Assembly (NCBI GenBank): GCA_023245935.1
Contig: JAHFJM010000002.1
Span: forward strand, 97,135-161,134
Reading direction: 5' to 3'
Length of the DNA: 64,000 bases
Origin: Candidatus Peribacteria bacterium
Lineage (GTDB): Bacteria; Patescibacteriota; Gracilibacteria; Peribacterales; Peribacteraceae
Shown here: positions 41,733-48,381 of the stretch, piece by piece
Layout: every line of letters begins with the position of its first letter
Numbering within the stretch: the stretch's first letter is position 1
Program-made: the position numbers and the translations under genes
The notes under the pieces: generated by a model
The model's database searches: none
What the model was told of the DNA's origin: nothing
The model's input: only the letters and a program-made list of their open reading frames with translations

Positions 41733-41810
41733 TGGTGCGCCCGGCAGGATTTGAACCTACGACCCCCAGCTCCGCAAGCTGATGCTCTATCCAGGCTGAG
41801 CTACGGGCGC
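41733..41810 (-). tRNA. tRNA-Arg (anticodon GCG)
   Basis: On the minus strand: acceptor GCGCCCG with CGGGCGC, discriminator A and encoded CCA. The anticodon stem TCAGC/GCTGG encloses loop TTGCGGA, so the anticodon is GCG (Arg, CGC/CGT). Most bacteria use A34 (inosine); here G34 is encoded directly. Confidence 0.93.
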
Positions 41811-41936
41811 ACGATGGTGTGAATGAATGCGGAGACAGTGTAGACGAGTTGGCTGCGCCACGTGGACGCAACGTGCTTGCCACGTAAAGCGGCTGCGCCG
41901 CCACGTGGCACGTAAATCCGCTGATGCGTCTTTACG

Positions 41937-42012
41937 TGGTGGAGCTCAGGGGACTCGAACCCCTTACCTCTTCCATGCCATGGAAGCGCTCTACCAGATG
42001 AGCTAGAGCCCC
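41937..42012 (-). tRNA. tRNA-Ala (anticodon GGC)
   Basis: On the minus strand: GGGGCTC acceptor pairing with GAGCTCC (one G-U), discriminator A, encoded CCA. The anticodon stem CTTCC/GGAAG holds ATGGCAT, anticodon GGC. The T arm is GGGGTTCGAGTCCCC. Confidence 0.95.
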
Positions 42013-42103
42013 AGAGTCCACATAGAGAGAAAGATCAATTCATCGCAAGCCGCGGGAGTATAACGAGATGTACGCTACATTTGAAGGGATTCCGCATTTT
42101 CCC

Positions 42104-42109
42104 TATACT
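42104..42109 (+). promoter_or_regulatory. -10 box of purE
   Basis: TATACT ends 6 nt before ATG 42116 and supports that start over 42068. The mRNA would be leaderless. Confidence 0.6.
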
Positions 42110-42115
42110 CACGCC

Positions 42116-42568
42116 ATGCCTACCGTCACCTTCCTCCTGGGATCCAAAGTCGATACGGAGTTTGCCGAAAAGATCGGTGCGACACTCAAAGAATTCGGTG
42201 TCAGTTACGACATCATCGTCGCATCGGCACATAAAGTTCCCGAGAAAGTAGTTGAAGTGATCGCAGAGCTGAACAAGCGCACCGAGCCCACGGTCGTCAT
42301 CACCTGCGTCGGCATGAGCAACGGGCTTGCCGGTGTCACCGCGGGGAGTTGCGTTCATCCGGTCGTGAACTGTCCACCGTACAAAGACTTAAGCGAATAC
42401 ATGGTAGACCTGAGCAGCAATCTTCGCATGCCGTCCGATGTTCCCGTCCTCACCGTTCTGCATCCGAAGAACGCAGCGCTCGCGACCCTCAGAATTCTTG
42501 CGGAGAGCGATAAGGCGTTGCAGAAAAAACTGATGGAGAGAATCAAGAAGATCAAGGCGGAGTATTAG
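42116..42568 (+). CDS. purE: AIR carboxylase, class II PurE-like
   Basis: 150 residues. PurE family motifs: LLGSKVDTEFAEKIG, SYDIIVASAHKVPEKV. The central block CVGMSNGLAGVTAGSCVHPVVNCPP resembles class II PurE and animal PAICS (SNGL..VMSGNTAYPVISCPP) rather than class I (GGAAHLPGM). Class II enzymes carboxylate AIR directly with CO2, so no PurK is needed; none is seen here. The class call is by motif reading. Confidence 0.88.
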   Translation: MPTVTFLLGSKVDTEFAEKIGATLKEFGVSYDIIVASAHKVPEKVVEVIAELNKRTEPTVVITCVGMSNGLAGVTAGSCVHPVVNCPPYKDLSEYMVDLSSNLRMPSDVPVLTVLHPKNAALATLRILAESDKALQKKLMERIKKIKAEY

Positions 42569-42582
42569 TTTTCCCTCTCTAT

Positions 42583-43053
42583 ATGAGCAAAATACTGACT
42601 GATCCGGAAGAAATAACGGATTATGAAGCGAAATTGGAACCCAGTGTCAGAAGAGCGAACAGAATGCTTTCGGGTAGCGTTTCGGAAATGGCTGATGCCG
42701 ATCATCCAACTCTTGAGCTTCAAGGTAGGTTGCAAGTACTACGACCAAATCCCGGAGAACTCGTCGCCTCCGCGCTACGCGGAAGCGTCATTGATATGGT
42801 GCAATTGAAAGATACGGTTGCGAATTCGGGCATTGCGGGCAAATTGAAAAAAGTTTTAGGCATGCAAGCGAGACAACCTTTTCTTGAAGCTGAAATTGCA
42901 GCATTGTCTGAAATCGTCGATCGTGAAAGCTTTGCCATGCAGGCAACGCTTGCTGATATGCACATGGCTGCAGGAAATAAGGAAGAAGCTGAAGCAACAT
43001 ATAAAGCTGCACTGGAAGCTGCGATGAGAGGCGGGTATCCGGTGATTGAGTAG
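42583..43053 (+). CDS. Hypothetical protein with TPR-like C-terminus
   Basis: 156 residues, no signal. The C-terminal ~45 residues (ADMHMAAGNKEEAEATYKAALEAAMRGG) have the A-x-x-Y-x-A-A pattern of a TPR helix pair. The N-terminus is acidic with Leu-rich helices. It starts 14 nt after purE and may be co-transcribed. No specific family was recognised. Confidence 0.6.
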   Translation: MSKILTDPEEITDYEAKLEPSVRRANRMLSGSVSEMADADHPTLELQGRLQVLRPNPGELVASALRGSVIDMVQLKDTVANSGIAGKLKKVLGMQARQPFLEAEIAALSEIVDRESFAMQATLADMHMAAGNKEEAEATYKAALEAAMRGGYPVIE

Positions 43054-43121
43054 GAATTGCTGATGTTGGTGCGTAAGACATCATAAAGTACGGTATACTC
43101 GGGCTACTTTCCCCGTACTTC

Positions 43122-43814
43122 ATGAAACTCTTCCTCGATACCGCCAATGTCAGTCAGGTCGCAGAAATTACCGCGTGGGGTGTTCTGGATGGTGTAACGA
43201 CGAATCCATCGCTTGTTCTGAAAGAAGGCAAGGATAGTTCGACCCATTCGACGAGCTCAGGGCAAGCAGGCTCACTACAAGTCTTCAAGAAAACCGTCCT
43301 CGAGATGTGCAAGCTTGTTCCGTGCGTCAGCGCACAAGTCACGGCAACGGACAGTGCAGGGATGATCAAGCAAGGGCTTGAGTATGCGGCATGGCACAAG
43401 CACGTGGTCGTGAAAGTTCCGATGACGACGGAGGGGCTGAAGGCGATTACGTTCTTCGCAAGCAAGAAGATCAAGACGAACACGACACTCGTCTTCTCCG
43501 CCGCGCAGGCGATGCTCGCTGCAAAAGCCGGAGCGACGATCATCAGCCCGTTCATCGGTCGCCTCGATGATCAGGGTGAGGATGGGATGAATCTGATCGC
43601 GGAGATCATGGAAATCTGGCAGCAACACGGGTTCACAACCGAAGTCCTCGTCGCATCGACCAGGCATCCGAGACACATCGTCGATGCAGCGCGTCTCGGC
43701 GCGCACATCTGCACGATTCCGTATGACGTCTTCAAGAAATTGCCGAATCATGGGCTGACAGATTCGGGACTGAAGAAATTTCAAGAAGATTGGAAGAAAG
43801 TAAGCGGTCGATAA
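43122..43814 (+). CDS. tal: Transaldolase (TalC/FSA-like) with a repeat-derived insertion
   Basis: 230 residues. FSA/TalC-type core: MKLFLDTANVSQV, GVTTNPSLVLKEG, VVKVPMTTEGLKA (Schiff-base Lys), NTTLVFSAAQA and SPFIGRLDD. Between KEGKD and VFKKTV there are ~14-16 extra residues, STHSTSSGQAGS, encoded by the 25-bp repeat also present in aroA. It lies before gnd, so non-oxidative and oxidative pentose-phosphate steps are adjacent. TATACT lies 22 nt before the ATG. Confidence 0.93.
   Translation: MKLFLDTANVSQVAEITAWGVLDGVTTNPSLVLKEGKDSSTHSTSSGQAGSLQVFKKTVLEMCKLVPCVSAQVTATDSAGMIKQGLEYAAWHKHVVVKVPMTTEGLKAITFFASKKIKTNTTLVFSAAQAMLAAKAGATIISPFIGRLDDQGEDGMNLIAEIMEIWQQHGFTTEVLVASTRHPRHIVDAARLGAHICTIPYDVFKKLPNHGLTDSGLKKFQEDWKKVSGR
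43243..43267. repeat. 25-bp palindromic repeat inside tal
   Basis: CCCATTCGAC, two variable bases, then GCTCAGGGCAAGC, translated as HSTSSGQAG. The same repeat occurs at 57917-57941 within aroA on the minus strand in the same reading frame, with two mismatches. Confidence 0.75.
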
Positions 43815-43830
43815 TTTTCTCTGATTTTGT

Positions 43831-45240
43831 ATGCATCTTGGTTTGATTGGGCTTGGCACGATGGGCGCGAATCTTGCGCGCAATGCCGCGAGGAATGGAG
43901 CGAAAGTTGCGGTCTACAACCGCACCACGGAGAAAACCGATGCGTTCATTCGGGCGTACGGAGGGGAAGGGACGCTCATCGGCTGTAGGTCTATCGAAGA
44001 ACTCCTGCAGAATCTTCCGCAGCCGCGATCGATCATTCTCATGGTCAATGCAGGAAAACCCGTTGATGATGTCATCGGAGAACTGCTTCAATCCCGGAAA
44101 TCAAAACTCAAAGCCGGCGATGCCGTCATCGACGCAGGCAACAGTCACTTCACCGATACGGAGAGGAGAATCGGCGAACTCAAGAAACGCGGCATTCACT
44201 TCCTCGGCATGGGTGTTTCCGGCGGAGAGGAAGGCGCACTGAATGGCCCCAGCATGATGCCGGGCGGAAGTCGCGAAGCATATGATCGCATCGAATCACT
44301 CTTAAAAAAAATGGCAGCCAAAGACGGCAGCAGCGGAAAGTGCGTCTCGTTCATCGGGTCGGGTGCCGCAGGGCACTTCGTGAAGATGGTGCATAACGGC
44401 ATCGAGTACGGTGACATGCAGCTGATTACCGAAACCTATCACCTCATGAAATCCGTACTGAAACTCGGAAACGAAGAGATTGCTGAAACGTTTGAAGACT
44501 GGAACAGGAGCCGCGAACTGAAATCGTTCCTCATCGAAATCACGAGCAAAATATTCCGGAAGAAAGAGGACGGACACTCAGACGACTTGATCGATGCGAT
44601 CAAAGACGAAGCGAAGCAGAAGGGAACCGGGAAGTGGACGACGCAAGGTGCGCTCGATCTCGGCATTGCCGTTCCGACGATGACCGCAGCCGTCGATGCG
44701 AGACTGATGTCATCGCTGAAAACTCTGAGAACGGAAGCGGAAGGAAAAATCGAAACTCTCGATCTGAAGCATCCGACACTCGCACTCGGAGCACTGAAGA
44801 ACGCATTGTTCCTGAGTAAAATCTGCTCGTATGCGCAAGGCTTTTCCCTCATCGCCGAAGCGAGCCGCATCCATGACTGGACAATCGACCTCGCGGAAAT
44901 CTGCCGCATTTGGAAAGGCGGCTGCATCATCCGCTCGGCGCTCCTGAAAACATTCGAAGAGGCATACAGAACGGAGCCTGCCCTCACAAACCTCCTCCTC
45001 GCACCGACGATCATCGACCTCTTCAAAACCCGTCACGCGAAGTGGCGGAAAGTGATTGCGGCAGCGGCATTCTCCGGCATTCCCGTTCCCGCGATGTCCG
45101 CCTCACTCGCCTACTTCGACAGTCTGAGAACGGCACGGCTCCCGCAGAATCTGACGCAAGCGCAGCGGGATTTCTTTGGAGCACACACGTTTGAGAGGCT
45201 CGATCGAACCGGAGTGTTTCATGCGGAGTGGAGTAATTGA
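43831..45240 (+). CDS. gnd: 6-phosphogluconate dehydrogenase
   Basis: 469 residues. NADP-dependent oxidative decarboxylation of 6-phosphogluconate to ribulose-5-phosphate. The N-terminal Rossmann motif GLIGLGTMGANLARNAARNG and VYNRTTEK (phosphate-binding Arg of NADP-type enzymes) are clear, followed by GVSGGEEGALNGPSMMPGG, and later HNGIEYGDMQLI. The start is 16 nt after tal; they form a likely operon. Confidence 0.96.
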   Translation: MHLGLIGLGTMGANLARNAARNGAKVAVYNRTTEKTDAFIRAYGGEGTLIGCRSIEELLQNLPQPRSIILMVNAGKPVDDVIGELLQSRKSKLKAGDAVIDAGNSHFTDTERRIGELKKRGIHFLGMGVSGGEEGALNGPSMMPGGSREAYDRIESLLKKMAAKDGSSGKCVSFIGSGAAGHFVKMVHNGIEYGDMQLITETYHLMKSVLKLGNEEIAETFEDWNRSRELKSFLIEITSKIFRKKEDGHSDDLIDAIKDEAKQKGTGKWTTQGALDLGIAVPTMTAAVDARLMSSLKTLRTEAEGKIETLDLKHPTLALGALKNALFLSKICSYAQGFSLIAEASRIHDWTIDLAEICRIWKGGCIIRSALLKTFEEAYRTEPALTNLLLAPTIIDLFKTRHAKWRKVIAAAAFSGIPVPAMSASLAYFDSLRTARLPQNLTQAQRDFFGAHTFERLDRTGVFHAEWSN

Positions 45241-45265
45241 AGATCCGCCCGTTCTGTATTTGATA

Positions 45266-45294
45266 TTGCAATTGTAGCTACAATTGTGTACACT
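45266..45294 (+). promoter_or_regulatory. Promoter with palindromic operator of the toxin-antitoxin pair
   Basis: TTGCAA (45266-45271), 17-nt spacer, TACACT (45289-45294). The spacer contains a perfect 16-bp palindrome, AATTGTAGCTACAATT (45270-45285), overlapping the -35 end. It is a likely site for autorepression by the antitoxin. Confidence 0.75.
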
Positions 45295-45324
45295 ATTTAT
45301 TGTCCTGCAATTCCCCTCAATGCT

Positions 45325-45573
45325 ATGTCTGTCACTCGTACCGTCAGTGTTCGAAACTTCCGTGAAAACATGAGCAAATTCCTGACGGAATCTCAGGAGA
45401 AAGGCGTGCATTTCGTGATCATGAAACACTCGGTTGCTGTCGCGCATGTGCTGCCTGCCTCCCAAAGTGATACGCATGAAGAACTTGCGAAAGATATCGC
45501 AAGAGCCCGCAAGGAGGTGAAACAAGGCAAAACCTTTTCGAGCGATGAAGTGCGGCATATTCTCGGGCTATGA
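45325..45573 (+). CDS. Phd/YefM-type antitoxin
   Basis: 82 residues from ATG 45325. Phd/YefM fold: TRTVSVRNFRENMSKFLTESQEKG and VIMKHSVAVAHVLPAS, followed by a charged C-terminal helix (EELAKDIARARKEVKQG) that would bind the toxin. The stop overlaps the toxin start (ATGA). It probably binds the palindrome in its own promoter. Confidence 0.88.
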   Translation: MSVTRTVSVRNFRENMSKFLTESQEKGVHFVIMKHSVAVAHVLPASQSDTHEELAKDIARARKEVKQGKTFSSDEVRHILGL

Positions 45574-45836
45574 GGCTTGCATATTCATTCACTGCACTCC
45601 GTGATCTTTCACGACTGCCGAAGAATATTGCACGAAGAATCACCGACAAGATGGAATGGTTTCTTTCGCAAGAAGAGCCGCTTTCCTTTGCAAAACCCAT
45701 GAAAGGCAATAAATTTGGCGATTATCGGTTCCGCATCGGAAATTATCGAGTCATTGTGGATATTGATCATGATGGATCTGTGCAAGTATTATTCGTTCTT
45801 TCCATCAAGCATCGAAAAGAAGTGTATCGATTTTGA
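45570..45836 (+). CDS. RelE/ParE-family toxin
   Basis: 88 residues. RelE/ParE pattern: LAYSFTALRDLSRLPKNIARRITDKM, FGDYRFRIGNYRVIVDIDHD and VLFVLSIKHRKEVYRF (C-terminal basic His/Arg residues). RelE-type toxins cut mRNA on ribosomes and ParE-type poison gyrase. The C-terminal KHRKEVYRF favours RelE, with moderate certainty. Translationally coupled to the antitoxin. Confidence 0.88.
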   Translation: MRLAYSFTALRDLSRLPKNIARRITDKMEWFLSQEEPLSFAKPMKGNKFGDYRFRIGNYRVIVDIDHDGSVQVLFVLSIKHRKEVYRF

Positions 45837-45856
45837 TGTATGCTAAACACACACAT

Positions 45857-45933
45857 GCGCCCGTAGCTCATCTGGATAGAGTACCTGGCTTCGAACCAGG
45901 GGGTAGCAGGTTCAAATCCTGCCGGGCGCACCA
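45857..45933 (+). tRNA. tRNA-Arg (anticodon TCG)
   Basis: Acceptor GCGCCCG pairs with CGGGCGC, discriminator A, encoded CCA. The anticodon stem CCTGG/CCAGG holds CTTCGAA, anticodon TCG (Arg, CGA). The T arm GCAGGTTCAAATCCTGC is nearly identical to that of the GCG tRNA at 41733. Confidence 0.94.
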
Positions 45934-45957
45934 AATGAACAAGCGCACCACTTAGAA

Positions 45958-45993
45958 AGAACCCTACACCAACGGTGCAGGGCTCTCGTTTCT
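45958..45993. terminator. Bidirectional terminator
   Basis: AGAACCCTACACC (45958-45970) pairs with GGTGCAGGGCTCT (45974-45986) with two mismatches, loop AAC. T-rich runs flank both sides (CGTTTCT on the plus; TTCTTTCT on the minus). A second hairpin, TCTCTACC/GGCAGAGA, follows. It separates tRNA-Arg (+) from the minus-strand gene at 46028. Confidence 0.7.
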
Positions 45994-46027
45994 CTACCTT
46001 TCGGCAGAGACTCTTTAACAACTCACT

Positions 46028-46849
46028 TTAGGAGTGCATGGCGTTCGCATGCTTGCGAGCATCAGCATCCTTGGAAACAGTCTGCTTCTTTGGCGCTTCG
46101 CCGTTGCCGCTCGCGTGAGCTTGCGGCGTGGCAGTAGCCTGTTTCGCTTCGGCGGCATACGGGCTCCGGATGTTGAAGTCCAAGCCCGACTGACCGACGA
46201 CGGCGTTCTGGATGACCGGAACGAATAGGTCGCATGCGACCATTTGTCCGATCTGCGGCAGCTCAACATCAGGAATGAACTCCTGGATGAGATCCACCAC
46301 GTGCTGAAGCGATGCTGACACCGCTTCTCCGGCACTCATTCCGATGACACCGAAGGAAATCAACACCGGCAAGGTGCCCGTGAAGAAGTCCTTCTTTTCA
46401 CCGCGTGCGAAACGCACGAACTCTGTGAAAGCGACATAGTCGCTCTCGAGGAGTTGCTGCAGTCGCATGAGAATCGTCGCAACGATACGGGGATTGACCA
46501 CCGTACCGTCTCGCAACTTGGCAGTCGGCTCTGGGCGAGAGTCTTGCTCAGCGCCTTCCAATGGATGGAAGAGCCGCATCGCAAGACCATCTCCCTCGAC
46601 GCACACCGCGACGAGGTCGCGGATCGCATCGTGAACGGGGCTGCCCCGTCCTTCACCGACCAATCCCAGGTTCAACAACACCTTGAGGGTGCCCCTCCCG
46701 CCGAATGGCTGGTAGGAACGTGTCCGACTGTGCCGGACAAACTCAACGAACAGCACCGGATTGAGAGCCCACAAAGCTTGCAGCTTCGCGAACAAACCCA
46801 ATACCGCACGTCCATTGACCTCTCTCCCTGACAAACGCAACGTGGCCAT
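46028..46849 (-). CDS. Hypothetical protein with SD-led, structured leader
   Basis: 273 residues, soluble. The sequence has two similar helical parts: LQALWALNPVLFVEFVRHSRTRSYQ and LQQLLESDYVAFTEFVRFARGEKK, both followed by a LNLGLVG or LISFGVIG type segment, so it looks like an internal duplication. The C-terminal ~50 residues are Ala/Lys-rich and polar. A Shine-Dalgarno-like AAGGAAGG lies 8 nt before the ATG, uncommon in this window. No family was recognised. Confidence 0.7.
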   Translation of the reverse strand: MATLRLSGREVNGRAVLGLFAKLQALWALNPVLFVEFVRHSRTRSYQPFGGRGTLKVLLNLGLVGEGRGSPVHDAIRDLVAVCVEGDGLAMRLFHPLEGAEQDSRPEPTAKLRDGTVVNPRIVATILMRLQQLLESDYVAFTEFVRFARGEKKDFFTGTLPVLISFGVIGMSAGEAVSASLQHVVDLIQEFIPDVELPQIGQMVACDLFVPVIQNAVVGQSGLDFNIRSPYAAEAKQATATPQAHASGNGEAPKKQTVSKDADARKHANAMHS

Positions 46850-46969
46850 GATGACCCTTCCTTTGTCCCATCAAAGGGACAACAAGTGAGATGTGAAAGA
46901 GCAATCGACCGACCGACATGATCAGAAGACGCCCTTTCGGGCTTTCCGGCTTTACAACCGGACCGCGGT

Positions 46970-46997
46970 ATTTTATGTATTTTTTCACATTTGTCAA
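46970..46997 (-). promoter_or_regulatory. Promoter and hairpin leader of gene 46849
   Basis: On the minus strand: TTGACA (46997-46992), 16-nt spacer, TAAAAT (46975-46970). The ~110-nt leader has hairpins GCCC-GAAA-GGGC and TTGTCCC/GGGACAA just before the SD. It is one of the best consensus promoters here, and the only gene with a long structured leader besides 62884. Confidence 0.7.
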
Positions 46998-47001
46998 TAC
47001 T

Positions 47002-48213
47002 CTACACCCTCCGGAGTCTGTGTTTCATCCTCGTCTTCTTCGTCTGCAAATACTTCTTCTGCTTCGCACTTTTCGGCGTGATCTCGATCGGAACTTGCTC
47101 CGCAATCGTTAAGCCGTAGCCTTCAAGTCCGACGACCTTCTTCGGATTATTGGTCAGTAAGCGCATCTTCCCGACACCGAGATCTTTCAGAATCTGCGCT
47201 CCGATGCCGTACTCGCGAAGGTCATCGGGGAGCCCGAGAGCGCGGTTGGCATCGACGGTGTCCATGCCGAGATGCTGCAATTCGTACGCGCGGATTTTAT
47301 TCGTGAGCCCAATGCCTCGCCCTTCCTGCCGAAGGTACACAAGCACTCCCCTGCCCTCAGCCGCAATGCGCCGAAGCGCGAGATCGAGCTGCTGGCCGCA
47401 ATCGCAATGGGAGGAGCCGAACACATCACCCGTGATGCACTCGGAGTGCACGCGCACGAGCGTCGAGACTGACGGGCTGATCTTGCCCATCGTTAACGCA
47501 ACATGTTCTTTTTTATGGAGGACATCTTCGTACACCGACACCGTGAACTTTCCGTACCTCGTCTCGAGAGTCGAACGTGCTTCGAGTTTGATGAGAGATT
47601 CCGATTTCCTGCGGTAGGCGATAAGGTCGGCAATCGGGAGAATCGGAATCTTGTGTTTCGCCGCAAAGGGAACGATGGACCGGAGCCGCATCATCGTACC
47701 GTCGTCATGCATCAGCTCACTGAGCACGGCACCCTCGCGAAGACCGGACATTCTGCAGAGATCGACCGTCGCTTCGGTATGCCCCGCGCGGCAGAGCACG
47801 CCTCCGTCGTCTGCGCGAAGCGGGAAGATGTGTCCGGGGTGAACGAGATCTGCCGGCTTTGCTTTCGGGTTGATTGCGGTGCGAATCGTCGTCGCACGGT
47901 CGGCGGCGGAAATCCCTGTCGTTACGCCTTTCTTCGCTTCGATGCTCACGGTAAACGGTGTGCCGAACTTGCTCGTATTCTTCTTCACCATCGCAGGCAG
48001 CTTCAGCTGGTCGGCAATTGCATTGCTCAGCGGCAAACACACGACCCCGCCGGTGTAGCGAATCATGAATGCGAGCTTCTCGGCTGTCGCGAACTCTGCC
48101 GCAAGAACCAGATCGCCTTCGTTTTCACGGTCAGCATCGTCAACGACAATCACAAACTGCCCATTCTTCAGAGCTTTCAGTGCTGCCGGAACATCGGAGA
48201 ATGGCTTTGGCAT
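47002..48213 (-). CDS. ribBA: Bifunctional RibBA (DHBP synthase / GTP cyclohydrolase II)
   Basis: 403 residues. RibB domain (1-~200): VVDDADRENEGDLVLAAE (acidic active site), GHIFPLRADDGGVLCRAGHTEA. RibA domain (~205-403): VRVHSECITGDVFGSSHCDCG (zinc Cys triad), LRQEGRGIGLTNKI, EYGIGAQIL. It supplies both precursors of riboflavin. A basic C-terminal tail (KQKKYLQTKKTRMKHRLRR) ends the protein. RibH and RibE follow 1.6-2.6 kb upstream; RibD is not in the window. Confidence 0.96.
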   Translation of the reverse strand: MPKPFSDVPAALKALKNGQFVIVVDDADRENEGDLVLAAEFATAEKLAFMIRYTGGVVCLPLSNAIADQLKLPAMVKKNTSKFGTPFTVSIEAKKGVTTGISAADRATTIRTAINPKAKPADLVHPGHIFPLRADDGGVLCRAGHTEATVDLCRMSGLREGAVLSELMHDDGTMMRLRSIVPFAAKHKIPILPIADLIAYRRKSESLIKLEARSTLETRYGKFTVSVYEDVLHKKEHVALTMGKISPSVSTLVRVHSECITGDVFGSSHCDCGQQLDLALRRIAAEGRGVLVYLRQEGRGIGLTNKIRAYELQHLGMDTVDANRALGLPDDLREYGIGAQILKDLGVGKMRLLTNNPKKVVGLEGYGLTIAEQVPIEITPKSAKQKKYLQTKKTRMKHRLRRV

Positions 48214-48255
48214 GGGATTGGATTCTACATGATTTTTTTATCCAATGTTGTAGGT

Positions 48256-48381
48256 AGTAAACTTCTAAAAAACAGCAGTATACGAGGAATCAAGCCAAAA
48301 TTTCGCGAGGCGTATCGGTATACGTTGAGAGAAATTTTTGGCGAAGATGACAAAGTAGACTGCGTTTTTTAGAAGTTTACT
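48256..48381. mobile_element. MITE-like element, copy 2
   Basis: 126 bp with perfect 18-bp terminal inverted repeats AGTAAACTTCTAAAAAAC (48256-48273) and GTTTTTTAGAAGTTTACT (48364-48381). Inside are ACGAGGAATCAAG, GCGAGGCGTAT and GTATACG. The stop codon of the SLH gene lies in the right repeat. It is homologous to 9830-9957 (reverse orientation). Confidence 0.8.
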
